A stretch of DNA of 64,000 bases from Manduca sexta. Lineage: Eukaryota; Arthropoda; Insecta; Lepidoptera; Sphingidae. The stretch's first letter is position 1, and every line of letters starts with the position of its first letter. The DNA lies in contig NC_051126.1 in assembly GCF_014839805.1 (NCBI RefSeq), positions 9,618,609-9,682,608 on the forward strand. The letters are read 5' to 3'. A program made the position numbers and the translations under genes. The notes below the pieces were generated by a model, which had not been told where the DNA came from, did not search any database, and was given only the letters and a program-made list of their open reading frames with translations. Positions 1 to 25,700 of this stretch are shown piece after piece.

Positions 1-444
1 AATTCATGACTTCATTGAATCAATCAGAGTATCTAAAATTTGGGTAGAAAGTCTGAAATACCTAATTTAAAAAAAAACAATATCAATAACTTCCAAATTG
101 GGAAAAACTGTACCTCGAGATCCTCACTATAGTACAACGTAATCTTGAATGATACAATGATAAGACATCTTTGGTAACACGATTGTATTTTGTACTTTAC
201 ACTTTACAATTAAGTCACAAACGGACAAACTATGGTTCTCTGTTCGGTACAAATATACAGAAATATAATATTTTTATACAAACTACTTATTCATTGTGAT
301 TACTCACGCGGTCTATATACTTGTGGCTTATAACTAGTTATTATGAAAATGCATATTAAAATACTCTCTTCACGGCGATTATAATTGGATGTATGTTGCG
401 CGTGTAAACTCGTATTTTGATATATACGCGTTTGCGTTTTTACG
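1..444. other. AT-rich flank, no gene seen
   Basis: No ORF of useful length or recognisable protein similarity was seen on either strand. The sequence is AT-rich with scattered short runs. It leads directly into the tandem array that begins near 445. Confidence 0.5.
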
Positions 445-1011
445 AATAATCGATGTTTTGTTCCCGGTTCGTGCATATAACTTATAAGTGCCTATCAGTT
501 CGTATGGCAACTGTAATGACACGTATTTTTTAATGAAAAAAAAAACCTTTATTTAAAGGTTTTTTTTTACGCGCGTGTAGTCTCCTAGACCCAAGCAGAA
601 TAATCAGAATAATCGATGTTTTGTTCCCGGTTCGTGCATATAACTTATAAGTGCCTATCAGTTCGTATGCACATGTAATGACACGTATTTTTTAATGAAA
701 AAAAAAACCTTTATTTAAAGGTTTTTTTACGCGCGTGTAGTCTCCTAGACCCAAGCAGAATAATCAGAATAATCGATGTTTTGTTCCCGGTTCGTGCATA
801 TAACTTATAAGTGCCTATCAGTTCGTATGCACATGTAATGACACGTATTTTTTAATGAAAAAAAAAACCTTTATTTAAAGGTTTTTTTTTACGCGCGTGT
901 AGTCTCCTAGACCCAAGCAGAATAATCAGAATAATCGATGTTTTGTTCCCGGTTCGTGCATATAACTTATAAGTGCCTATCAGTTCGTATGCACATGTAA
1001 TGACACGTATA
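445..1011. repeat. Tandem array of about 160-bp units, each with an A/T-flanked hairpin
   Basis: The motif AATCGATGTTTTGTTCCCGG recurs with its core C at 451, 614, 774 and 936. This gives three full units of 163, 160 and 162 bp plus a partial fourth that stops near 1011. Each full unit carries a perfect palindrome, AAAAACCTTT-ATTT-AAAGGTTTTT, near 541, 702 and 864. Units differ mainly in the length of the A and T runs and at one site (GGCAACTG in the first, GCACATG in the others), which suggests recent expansion. No coding potential is seen. Confidence 0.9.
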
Positions 1012-2753
1012 TAGTAAGATACGAGTTTATATGCGCGTTGGTATATAAAACTTATGTACGAGGGAATGTAACGGAATAGTTTATAGTAATACTAGCATAC
1101 GACGTGCTCTATAATAGCATACTCGCTATATTTTCTTATATTACGCCTATTTTTATATACAATATAAATACTATGCACTTAAGGGCGATCATGTTATCGA
1201 CTTCTATTTTAGTCTGAGTGCAAAATTTATTTGTTAATCTTAAAATAATGTGATATACATTTCTCGCTGGAATCACTTTAATATAGCAGAGGCATTACAT
1301 ATAATAGTAAATAATAATCACGTATTTTCTTAATAAATAAGTATAGAACATACATTGTGATCAAACGAATTCCGTTGGGAATGAAATCGAAATATATTCG
1401 CTCATAGTTAGTTTTTCCAGCAGACTAGCCCAACAGTAAAAGCTATATTGAAATCAAAACTATATAGTTTTCCTTCACGTGACCTAAAAATGTGTAGTAG
1501 GTCATATTTGTATCTCCATTCTTTCAATATGCAGTAAAAAGACCTTTATCTTGTGTGCAAGGAGTTTAGTTATTTCAATTGTTCTCTTCGCTAAAATAAT
1601 TCGATAAAACTAATATTCAAACAAGTTATACTACACTAATTAGAACATACATATTACACCACAAATGAGATCTGTTTAAATAATTTTACTATATAACTTA
1701 TTCGAAATTAACAAATCGAAAAGAAATTCCACTATAATAATCGAGTAGTTTTTATTATTTTCAAACTTTTGCTTTTACTTTTACCAATACTATTAATCAG
1801 TGTTTGCACTATTCATTGTTTAGTCACGCTCTTGCTTAAAAGTTCCTTAATTGCAAAAAAGAAATAATCTTACATTACTTTAGTACAGTTGATTACTTAT
1901 ATTAAAAAATATTTGTATAAAACTTGCATGGTAATTCAGTAAAGTTGTCTCATCCTGTAGGCTGTAATAGAAGTACTTGCCTTAAAGAAAATAACAAGGT
2001 TTGGATAACATGACATTTCCTCTCCCTTTACGTTATACTTGGCAGTACGCGTCTAAGCAAGTACATTGGTTACAATATATTTTCGAAACTGCATATACAT
2101 ACTATAAGGCAAAACCAAACTTAATTCCTTTCAATAGTGATGAAAATAAATTGTGATTTGCTTAATTACACAACATTGCGAATCATTGCACCTTATATAT
2201 TATTTTTAGATCAGATATTAACCGCAATACAATTCGTATAATATATTGTAAACTGCCAGTGACCATAAAAAAATATAAATTATTTATAATTTAAAAATCG
2301 AATTAATAAGGTGCCCTGAATGCTGTGAAAAGGCGACAATGTTGATAATAAATGCTGACACTATAATTGGCTTGAAATTGCGTCGCTAGATTAGCAAGTG
2401 ATTGTGCTAGATTATGTATGACGTCACTGCCCTTGATCGATTTTAGACATGTAGACAGAACATAAGCTTTTACTCCGATATTACAGCATTAGTAATACAA
2501 AATGAGCAATAAACCTATCTTACCTTATCTCTACGGGTGTATGCTCCACACAGCAGTTATTTATGGGCGGATCAGATAACGTCAAAAGCGGCCAAAAATA
2601 TTGATACCTGTACTTTTCTATTTTACAACCTGTACTTTTTTTTACAAGGGTTCTGTATCCACTCATCGAAAAATAATAAGGTATACATTCTGTTCAAATA
2701 AATCATTTGTTCAAATTTGTATGTTACACCACATAAGATGGAGAAGTATAAAT
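1012..2753. other. AT-rich intergenic DNA, nothing recognised
   Basis: This stretch lies downstream of the Wdr81 3' end. No ORF, RNA gene or repeat structure could be supported. A candidate minus-strand polyadenylation hexamer for Wdr81 (TTTATT on the plus strand) lies at 2756-2761, so transcription of that gene may end near here. Confidence 0.4.
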
Positions 2754-2853
2754 GATTTATTACATGTTTAATACATTTCGTTTCATTCGTTTCCTAAATA
2801 AATTATAAGTTTTTCTGAGCAACACAAAACTGAATATTTCCATCTGGCAATAT

Positions 2854-3042
2854 TCAACAAAGCAGACTAGTAGTTCCGTTATTGAAGCCCAATAACAGCA
2901 ACCTGTTTAGTGACAAAACTAACATGCAATTCATCGCGGTTTTGAACATATCTAAACGTAACTTGATGTTCGGAATTGACGCAGCTCGGTCGTACGTCTG
3001 GACACCCATCCGATTGGTCTTGCTAGATATGAGTTGAATAAA
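2854..3042 (-). pseudogene. Diverged tandem copy of the Wdr81 terminal exon
   Basis: Read on the minus strand, this stretch translates without a stop for about 62 codons. It aligns with the C-terminus of Wdr81: QLISSKTNRMGVQT against ELISGTTNNRIGVHT, LNRLLLLG in both, and an identical ending TSLLC/ISLLC then TGA. Similarity continues about 25 bp past the stop (TATTGCCAG in both), so this is a DNA duplication with an offset of about 226 bp, not a retrocopy. Roughly half the residues differ. The only length change is one codon, so the frame is intact. A TAA lies at 3043-3045, just upstream in frame, and no complete exon start is visible. It probably lies within the 3' UTR of Wdr81. It may be a decaying duplicate or a once-used alternative terminal exon. 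Confidence 0.85.
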
Positions 3043-3079
3043 TTATAGTTTCCAAGGAGTATTTACACCTGGCAATAAA

Positions 3080-17085
<14,006 letters not shown>

Positions 17086-17134
17086 TTCAAGCCCCGCTGG
17101 GTGTTCTGTTTTGTTTTGTTGCGAAGGTAATTTG

Positions 17135-17164
17135 CTACATTTGACGTTTATGCTTCTGCCTCAT
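17135..17164 (-). other. Possible upstream ORF before the Wdr81 start
   Basis: Upstream of the chosen Wdr81 ATG (17085) the minus strand contains ATG AGG CAG AAG CAT AAA CGT CAA ATG TAG, a nine-residue uORF (MRQKHKRQM). It ends 49 nt before the main start and is out of frame with it. Its last two codons also form a start-stop element, ATG TAG. This matters only if the transcript begins upstream of 17164, which cannot be seen from sequence. If so, it would be expected to reduce initiation at the main start. Confidence 0.3.
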
Positions 17165-17171
17165 TCTGCCT

Positions 17172-17757
17172 TCTATCAAATTCAACTATGAAGTGAATGA
17201 CAGTCCAACCACAGAGTATGTACATTGTATGTTGATTATAAGTACACAGACAACATATTATGCACTTACTATCGATAAATATTATTATTGACACCTAATT
17301 GTACATAAGCACTCGTTTATCAAAGATTTTTATACTTCTTGACTTAGAACTTTTGGAACTGGAGGTTCAAGAAGCATATTTATGGTGGGGTTGCTTAAGG
17401 ACCACGCGCAACGTTAATGATTAACTTTTTAAAAAGGTGATTCAGTTGCCTATTTATTTTTGATATGTGATGTTTTAGCATACTTACCAGACGTTTCAGT
17501 TTGTCATTAATTGTAATTTAATAAAAAAATAATAGTTATATAGGATAGTAACTTATCATATTGTGTACCCTACCCTACGGCCGTAATATACGGTCTACCC
17601 ATACAGTATATAGAGACCGTACCGGTACTTAGTAATATATGCCGTACCTAATTAATATAGCATAGGCCATAGGCATCGAATATTCAACATTATAAAAAAA
17701 AACATAAAAGTCGCTAAGTATTTGGATATAATTATCCAACGACTGTGCAGTCTGTAC
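17172..17757. other. Wdr81 5' flank / intergenic
   Basis: AT-rich spacer upstream of Wdr81, presumably containing its promoter. No TATA box or initiator could be assigned with confidence, and no ORF is supported. Confidence 0.4.
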
Positions 17758-18205
17758 TCAGCCCACAGGGCCGTAGCTGGGGGGGGGGCATTGTGGGGCA
17801 ATGCCCTACCTAAAAATACTAATGCCCTATCTTAAAATAGTAATGCCCGACCTTAATAATTAACAAAATTGAATGTAACTGAATGAAAATATACGGAGCA
17901 GCGGTTTTTTTTATTTTACGATTTGGAAGTTGGCCCCATAGTAAGAGTTATCCGTATTGATGGGTGAAATAACCCTCCTTCGAGATTTATGGGAATTTTG
18001 TCACAACCTGAATATATTACCTTAACAATTACCTAAGTATAAATCCCTTTTTTTTTCTTTTTTTTTTTTTTTGCTCACGTTAACGAGTGAAGGAAACCAA
18101 AAATCGATTGAGCAGATCAGATTTAGTACATTTTTATTTCCGCCCTGCTTGTAATAACAGCTGCCCTACCTTAAATTCAAGTCTAGCTACGACCCTGTCA
18201 GCCCA
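17758..18205. mobile_element. hAT-like MITE with 8-bp target site duplication
   Basis: The 432-bp element at 17766-18197 starts CAGGGCCGTAGCT and ends AGCTACGACCCTG, an inverted repeat of about 13 bp with one mismatch. It is flanked on both sides by the identical octamer TCAGCCCA (17758-17765 and 18198-18205). CAGGG termini with an 8-bp duplication are characteristic of the hAT superfamily. The interior has G/C and T homopolymers, imperfect repeats of AATGCCCTA, and no transposase ORF, so it is non-autonomous. It lies between the 5' end of Wdr81 and the 3' end of Umps. Confidence 0.9.
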
Positions 18206-19017
18206 TAGACCATGTATGAATATAAGTAACTATATATTTTTCTAGTTTTATTTTTCTATCGTCAGCTAGTCACCTATAAATTATCTGTTTTAAAATAAAA
18301 AAATCTTATAATTAAATCAAAATTTTATTAACTATAAATCATTTAGCTTCTATAACATTATTGTCACAGGCAGCACCAATACATTCAGTTATAATTATCA
18401 CAGTAAATATTGGTCCCCAATATTGGAATAACATAGTTTAAAACAGAGCAATTCTTAACAATTGAAGTTATCTAACAATTATAACAGTTGATACATTAAT
18501 ACTTATTCATATAATTCTACATAATCTTATGAAATATAAAAAAATAAAAGAAATCTTTATTATATAGATTATATTATAGTGTTCATAAAACGGTCACTCT
18601 TACTGGTGCTTTTAGTTTTATTCAATAATTTTTGTTCTTTTTTTATTATTGATTAAAAATAAAATATATCAAAATACTGTTTAAGCAATTTACACATAGC
18701 TACAAAAATGTATGTCCTTTTTTTTAATCCAAATCAATGCTCTACATAGGAGTAAATTACCTAGACAGTTATAAAGTTATGATTGTTATTTTTAACCATT
18801 TATTGAAAAAAAAAACATTCATTCATACTATAGCATAGTCAAATACATTTAATATATTTTTGGAATGATTAAACAGTTTTTAACTTAATACAATATTCAA
18901 TGAAAGAATATGCGCATGGAGTTATTTTGAACTTACGAATATGTGTCACAACTCTGGCAAGTCAAAAACAATTAAAAATACTTCATCATACTGTCAACTT
19001 AGCAAGAAACAAAAACC
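18206..19017 (-). other. Umps 3' UTR and flank
   Basis: AT-rich stretch downstream of the Umps stop. A candidate minus-strand polyadenylation signal (AATAAA, seen as TTTATT at 18799-18804) lies about 215 bp past the stop, and others lie further on. No ORF is supported. Confidence 0.45.
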
Positions 19018-20799
19018 TTACTCTAATTTACCAGATACTCTTTTTGTATAGCATTTCCATAGTGCATCCTTATAAATTACAACTTGAGTTTCTGGGCTCT
19101 TTGCTGCCACAATCCCTCGTCCCACAACAATGACATCAGCTCCATTCTCCAATATTACCTTCTCTGGAGTGTTGTACACCTGACCAAGGCTGTCTTTAGA
19201 ACTTTCTAGTTGAACTCCTGGAGTCAACTGAATAAGACCTGGGTCTTTAAATGTGTCCTTGTTTTGACACACAAAACCTGTTATTAAATCCGGATACTTC
19301 ACTGCCATGGCAACTGTTGCATCTTTATATTCTGGAGAAATGAGGTTACCCTGGAATTTATAAAGATAAATTAATGAACTACAATTTTTAAACTTACATG
19401 ATTCATCCTGGACTGTGTTCTCCAAAGATGAGTTGTACTAGATTAGAAATTCATATTATATTAAATAATAAATACACAATTAGATCAGGTATTGATTATA
19501 AAAGCACATATTACATACCTCACTACTCATTTCTGCTAACAAAAACACACCACGGCTCACGCTATTCATGTGTCCATTAAGGGCTTTCAACACACCATCA
19601 CCTGGCAAGGAATGAGCAGTGACACAATCTGCCCATTCACCAACTTTGTAAACTCCTTTCATATACTGCATAGACACAGTATGCCCAATATCTGCATATT
19701 TTCTATCTTCTAATATTAAGAAATTAAACCTGTCTGCAATTTGTTTGAGTTGGGTGACAAAATCTTTGTTGAAATCTTCAATGATATCTACATGAGTTTT
19801 CACCATGCAAATGTGTTCACCAACTTTTTCTAAGAGATCTAGTATACTTGTGACAGAAGTTAGATCTACAGATAAACACAAATTTGTCTTCTTCGTGGCC
19901 ATTATGTTAAATAGTTGTTTAGCTATCTGGTTGGTGGCTAGCTCCGCCCGTTTCTCATATGGTAGTAACAATCTATCTACTGATGGTTCTGAAAAAAAAT
20001 AAATCTATTCATTCTATTTTTTAAAGCTTAGACAAGTTGCGATGAAAGTTTTCAGCTAGTTAATTTATTAATTCAGTATTAAAAAGAATCTTAAGTTCAA
20101 CACACCTAAAACAACTGCCTGTGTTTCTTTTATATATGCTTTAACTTTAAGCATCATTTCCTCAGTAATCTTTCTGTTCTTATACAATATTTCAATAAGC
20201 GATGTCATAGTGAATAAAGATGTAATTTCCACATCATTGTTTAATAGATTTGCACTTCCTCCCTGTTCTCTATCTAATATTATAACCGCTTTATTGACTT
20301 TCAGCCCTTCTTTACGCAAATCTTTAACAGTTTCCAAAACACTTGAACCTGATGTTACGACATCTTCAATAATGAGACACGTTTGACCGGCTTTATAATG
20401 ACCTTCTATCGACTTTTTTGTTCCGTAACTTTTGGTTTCTTTACGTCTCATCAGCATGGACTTTTTAGTGATAACACTGAGCAATGTCGCAATCGGCAAA
20501 GCCGTATATGGAACACCACACACGTGATCGTACGCACAGTCTTTTATAGCATACTCTTGCAGTAAATTAGATATCATCTCCTGTAACAATGGACAAAACA
20601 TGAATTAACAGGTTCGGTGCGGAATTTAATTCAAATAATCAAATTTCATTACCATAACTTCCGGATAACTAACTATAACCCTCAAGTCAAAGTACACCGG
20701 TGTTTTTATACCACTTTTGGTTGTAAATTCACCCATTTTAACTGCGTCTATCGAGAAAAGCTTAATAGCTAATTCTTCAAGTTTGGTATCATGACCCAT
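19018..20799 (-). CDS. Umps: Uridine 5'-monophosphate synthase (OPRT + OMP decarboxylase), complete
   Basis: Four exons in transcript order: 20799-20653, 20580-20106, 19988-19519, 19350-19018. They sum to 1425 nt, or 474 residues plus TAA; human UMPS has 480. The cytosolic bifunctional enzyme catalyses the last two steps of de novo UMP synthesis: orotate + PRPP to OMP, then decarboxylation to UMP. The N-terminal OPRT domain (about 1-205) has [28 protein letters not shown] and the PRPP-binding loop [14 protein letters not shown] (about 117-130). The C-terminal OMPDC domain (about 225-474) has KTHVDI (Lys271) and [10 protein letters not shown], giving the Asp302/Lys304/Asp307 catalytic set, plus LTPGVQL and VVGRGI near the phosphate site. 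No key residue is missing. The start at 20799 gives [10 protein letters not shown]; a second ATG lies in exon 1 at codon 22. It is in tandem with Wdr81, about 1.9 kb upstream on the same strand. Confidence 0.98.
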
Positions 20800-22059
20800 T
20801 ATATATTAACTTTGAGTTACTTTATGATTAAAAATCGAAAACAAAAAACAACACGTGAACAGTACAACAGAACTAGACAAAACTCAACAAGCGTAACGTT
20901 TGACTTCTCGAAGCAATCTGTGACAGAACACACTTATAACATTTTTTTATTGCCTCTATTTCTCCCATTCATTCTTTCCGTTGACATTTACATATTTTTC
21001 ATTTAACAGGGCGCATTTCGCAAAACGATATCATATCGATGTATTTATAATCGCAAAATGATTGTTTTTAACAATTTGTATGTTGTAATAAATAACATTT
21101 ATCATAAATACGATTAGTTTACGCTTAAAATATTTATTTACGCTTCATCGTAATTATAATCAAATGCAATTTAGTAATGTTATTGTTACTTTTATTTTAG
21201 GGATATAAAACATGTATTATGAAAAGGTAATTTGCTTGCGAAGCTTGATAATGTTTATATAAAAGTTAAATATTCGCATTACATAACCAACAACACGCCG
21301 CTGTTTTTGTATCTAATTTTTATCAAGGCATAATATTTCGCTGAACCTTTCATATTATCATGTAGAAATATTATCTTTTCGTATTTGATCTAGTAATAAT
21401 TACTGTTTGAAGAAAACTATGATAATGTCTTTGACTTCTTTTTTTAAACATAATCTCATTTAAAATCGATTCTAGATTTTATTGTAATTATAAAAATATT
21501 AATAAATTATTCGAAATGGAATATTCACAGCACTATTCACATCGACGATCGGTCTTTCCTTCAATTTGAGAATTGTTATTATTCACTTCATTCGTTCATT
21601 CCCGGCATCGTAATGCCAGTTCAGTTTATTTACCCTAATTTGGGGGTTATAGAAATAAAGTAGCTCTTTATTTATGTGACTTTAGGTTGATTATTTTACA
21701 TCCGAGGCTACTATTATCGTGGCGCGTACTTTCATTTTTGTAAGCGTAAATTTACATAAATAATAATTAGGCATATGACATCGTGTAATAGCCGCTCTAT
21801 ATATTCATAATTATTGATACATTATAATGTACACGATTGGAGTCATTTTATATATACATCATCTGCTGTCATGCACCAATATAAACCACATACTATTAAG
21901 CATTAACTATTTCATCAAAATATATAATTGTAAAGTATATTTTGTTTTTTCATAACATTAGTGGTATTTTTCTAGTGCACCAATTTGAATATGATAAAAT
22001 AATTTTACATTACAATTAATAATGTTATTCTGCAAATTCTAGGGTAAAATTAAACATCG
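20800..22059. other. Shared 5' region between Umps and zinc-finger gene A
   Basis: This AT-rich stretch separates two divergently transcribed genes, so it should contain both promoters. No long ORF or recognisable repeat was seen. A GC-rich patch at 22080-22140 (CGCGTCGAGGAGCGCGCG) sits at the gene A side and may mark its transcription start region. Confidence 0.4.
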
Positions 22060-22286
22060 ACAAAGGAAAGTGGAAACAGGATCTGGCAACACTGTTAAAC
22101 GCAACGTCGCGTCGAGGAGCGCGCGTGTGAGGGTTGTGTAGTGAGCATATTCTTTAATTTTTCGTAATTAATTTGTCAATGTCATTAGTTCTTTAGCGTT
22201 TTTTAAGTTATTATGTGATTCATAGTGCAAATTGTGGTTTAATTTTATTTTTTTGTATTTATTTCGAGAGAAAGGTGCAAGTAAAA
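22060..22286 (+). promoter_or_regulatory. Tentative first (non-coding) exon / start region of zinc-finger gene A
   Basis: A donor-like AAAA|GTAAGTTT lies at 22286/22287, downstream of the GC-rich patch. The next exon (22755-22810) has a clear acceptor (TTATTTTAG) and carries the likely start codon. The upstream boundary is not visible and no core promoter motif is certain. The call is inferred from splice-site spacing only. Confidence 0.3.
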
Positions 22287-22424
22287 GTAAGTTTCCTTTG
22301 TTTTTATTTACTTCATAAACTTTCTGCTTATAAAAAATCATCACTACAATCTACACACACTTTATTCAGTGTTCGAAGTAATAATTTTGACATAGTTTCG
22401 AACTTATTATTATTATTGCTTATC

Positions 22425-22625
22425 ATAACCGGCCTTGGGGCTCAGGTAGATGATTTTGAATCGATGTCGGTCCGGGTACGTTGAATCCACCCCTCCTATC
22501 GGCTCGAAGTGGGGTCCCCTCCCTTCAGCTCTCTGTAGGGGATGTATGGGTAGACAAAGGGTAGGCGCCCCTAATGCGGAGGGAAGCTTGGGCTCAGGGC
22601 GATATCCGTTGGCAGGGGAAGGGAA
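22425..22625. repeat. GC-rich insertion in the first intron of gene A
   Basis: About 200 bp of clearly GC-richer sequence (GGCTCGAAGTGGGGTCCCC, GGGTAGGCGCCCCTAATGC) inside otherwise AT-rich intron DNA. Both strands are partly open, but neither frame resembles a known protein. It is probably a fragment of a GC-rich dispersed element; the family was not identified. Confidence 0.4.
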
Positions 22626-22794
22626 CACTATTTTGAAGTTTACTTTTTTTTGGTACTTACCTACCCCTCTAACTGTTACGCGAGTATGGGAAAGTTTGTA
22701 CGCACATTTTGTCTATACATAGTGGTGTGTTAAATTATTCTATTATTATTTTAGGTATTACCTTGGCTTGGAGTTTTATTAACACTACTTTCGA

Positions 22795-25700
22795 ATGGAG
22801 CACATATTAGGTGAGTAATTTACGATTTTATAAAGTTCATATTTTTCGCCCGAAAGAATATATGGAATATACGTACTTATTATAAGAAAAAAAAAATAGG
22901 TATTGTAAGGTACGTATACAATGCCTACTTTTTTTAAATATATTTTTTGGTGGCGATTGTACTTATTTGATTCTGAAATTATCCACTAACTTTCCGGAAT
23001 TTCCCGTCACTAAATTGCCGAGACGAAAAATGTAACTTATCAGCCTTTCCCGGGAGTTTTATTAGGTAAAAAATTAAGCAAAGTAAAAATTAAAGCAATG
23101 TCATAAAACACGGTTTACTTATCCGTATACGGACTATAATATGGGTTAATAGTATTATAGTCTCCTATTAATGCCCTGTCTAATTTATACCTTTAAGTTT
23201 TAGCTATAACCTACGTAAACGAATTTAAATTCTGAGTGAGTACAAAATAAGTACTTACATATTTTGAAAAACAAACCGAAAACTTACAGTAAAAACTAAT
23301 AAACATTAAAGGCGCAGGGCAGTTTACTATTTGAGTAACTTAGCTGAACTAATAAGAAATAAGTAAGTAAGTGATATAGGTATTCTCGATTGCGGGGGCG
23401 AGTAGTTGTCTAATGTAAATCAAACCTAACCTGGTCAATGGCCATTGGTCAAGATCGTATCTTGTTCAGTAATACATTAATTGACCATACATAGGCCGTA
23501 TTATTTTAAAAGTAATTTTGATAAATTTATTCTGAGATAGCTGTGCCCGTCTTGTCTGTGTAGATTTGAGATCTATCTCAGCCTTTTTCATGTCCCTTCC
23601 CGTAACACATAACACACGTAACGCGTGTGGCGTCTCCACCGTGAGCCAATCCTCACCCGACTTCTTATGCAGTTCTTATTTCTTATCAGTTCTTATTCGA
23701 CCCTATTTCTTATGCAGTGTAAAGCTTAATAATTTTTAGAAATTTGATTTTGAATCCAATTAATAATTTTAGCGAGGTACGCTTTCATAAGTTGTTGTTT
23801 TATGGGTATTATAAACTTTGCGTATTCGTAAAAATATATTGTTTTTGTGTACAAAGGCAATATGTATTTCATAGGCCAAATAACCCAAATATTCGCTAAT
23901 ACGCTAAGTTTATGTATTTTCAGCATTAGGTTCTGTTAATCTATTCCTCGCGTCTTCGGGTAGTGGTGTAACGACGGTTTTTACCGCCCGAGCCCGACCA
24001 AAATTTTGCCGCCCTTAGGCTGTGTGCGAGAGTAAAATAAAGGACCCGCTTCATTAAAAAAAAAATGCGCCACACGCCTAGCTACTGATACATTTGACAA
24101 AATATTAAAGGACAAAGTTCCAATTTTTAAAAGCTTTTATTTTAGACATTTTGGTGCCTCGCTAAAAGTGCCGCCCCGGGCGGGCTCTCCTAACGCCTCC
24201 CTATGCTACGTCATTGCTCCCGAGTATTTTTTTTTATGTACTCCGTGTATAAACTACACATAGATAGGTTAATTTTGAATTTTTAAAATATTACAGGCAG
24301 AGTCTTAAATAAATATTTCTAATCAATGCCACAATCAGGTTGAGATAGCATCTAAAAATATCTAACGTAGCTTACTTGTTGGATAATAACCTTGATTAAC
24401 TTAAAAATATCAGCCCTGTATTATATAAGTACTGTCCCACTGTTGGGCCTCCTTTACTACTGAGAGGGATTAGGCCTTAGTCTACCACGCTGGCCTATTG
24501 GTCACACTCTCAAAATTCCTATAGAGAACTTCTCAGGCATGCAGGTTTCGTCACGATGTTTTCTTTCACCGTTAAAGCAAGCGATAATTCACAAAGAATA
24601 CACACATAATTTTCGAAAAGTCGAGTGTGCTCTTGGGATTTGAACCTGCGGACATTCGCCTCGGCGGTCCGTTCAACACCCAACTAGGCTATCACCGCTT
24701 AAGTTATAAATACCACTATGTTAATAATGATTTTTTTTTTCAGACCCCGAAGTGTTTCCTATGGAAAATGTGGTCAGACGCACAGTTTTTCCAAAAAATA
24801 AGTTAGCCAACATCGTCAAAGGCAAGGATAATGTGACCCATTACTGTTGTGTCGAATGTCCGTTGAGATGTGCCGATAAAGAGGAACTGGAAAATCACTT
24901 ATTGGTCCACCATAAGGACTATAGGTACTTGTGCGGAATTTGTGGCGCTGGGTGAGTGATTTTTTTTGACAAATAACTATTATGTAATTATTATAATTTA
25001 AATTTCGGTATCAAAATCAGATTCTGCAATCGCTGTTAGGAACCATGGGTCGCTTTAATACTAGTCTCATGAGGATCGTCCAGTAAGCTCAGTTTCCCAT
25101 AACTGTAATTCTAACAAAAAATATGTAGCTCCGTAAAACTCGAACATAACATAAAAAAATGAAATTTTTAAAAGCGAGTTTCTATGTTAGGTATCAAAAC
25201 TTCATACATTTTTACACGCTAGAAAAAACACAACGATACAACAAACGTAAATGTAAATGAACAAAAATTGCGAAATATTGACCTTGTTTGAGCTACTTTG
25301 TGACATGCCTATGCTCACAGTGATCTTTTCGAACATATTAAACGACGAACGTCTTAAGGTAGAAGCGAATTAAAAATCATTATGTGAATAACATTAAAAA
25401 AATTGATACTGGGTAACTGCTCTATTTGTATGTTCGTCTTCTCCTTCGACTATTTCAAGTTCACACGTCAGCTACGCCATTTAGAATTCTACTTCTAGAG
25501 TAAAAACGCCTCTTTTAATCCTACTACTGGAAAGCATATTTTAAGTTAAACTTATTTCCTAAAAGAAATTTGCTGTACAATGATTAAAACTTATCGATGC
25601 GTCGCTTACATATTATCGCGTGTAAACCTAGGCGAGAGTATTCATACTTTCGCCTTCTTCTACAAGTTTTCTCATCTTTCGTATACCGTGTACACAGCCT

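Noticed and set aside
24635..24702. tRNA gene on the minus strand (A and B boxes)
   Set aside because: The tRNA-like head runs into a SINE body, with no paired acceptor stem or terminator; it is a SINE promoter region.
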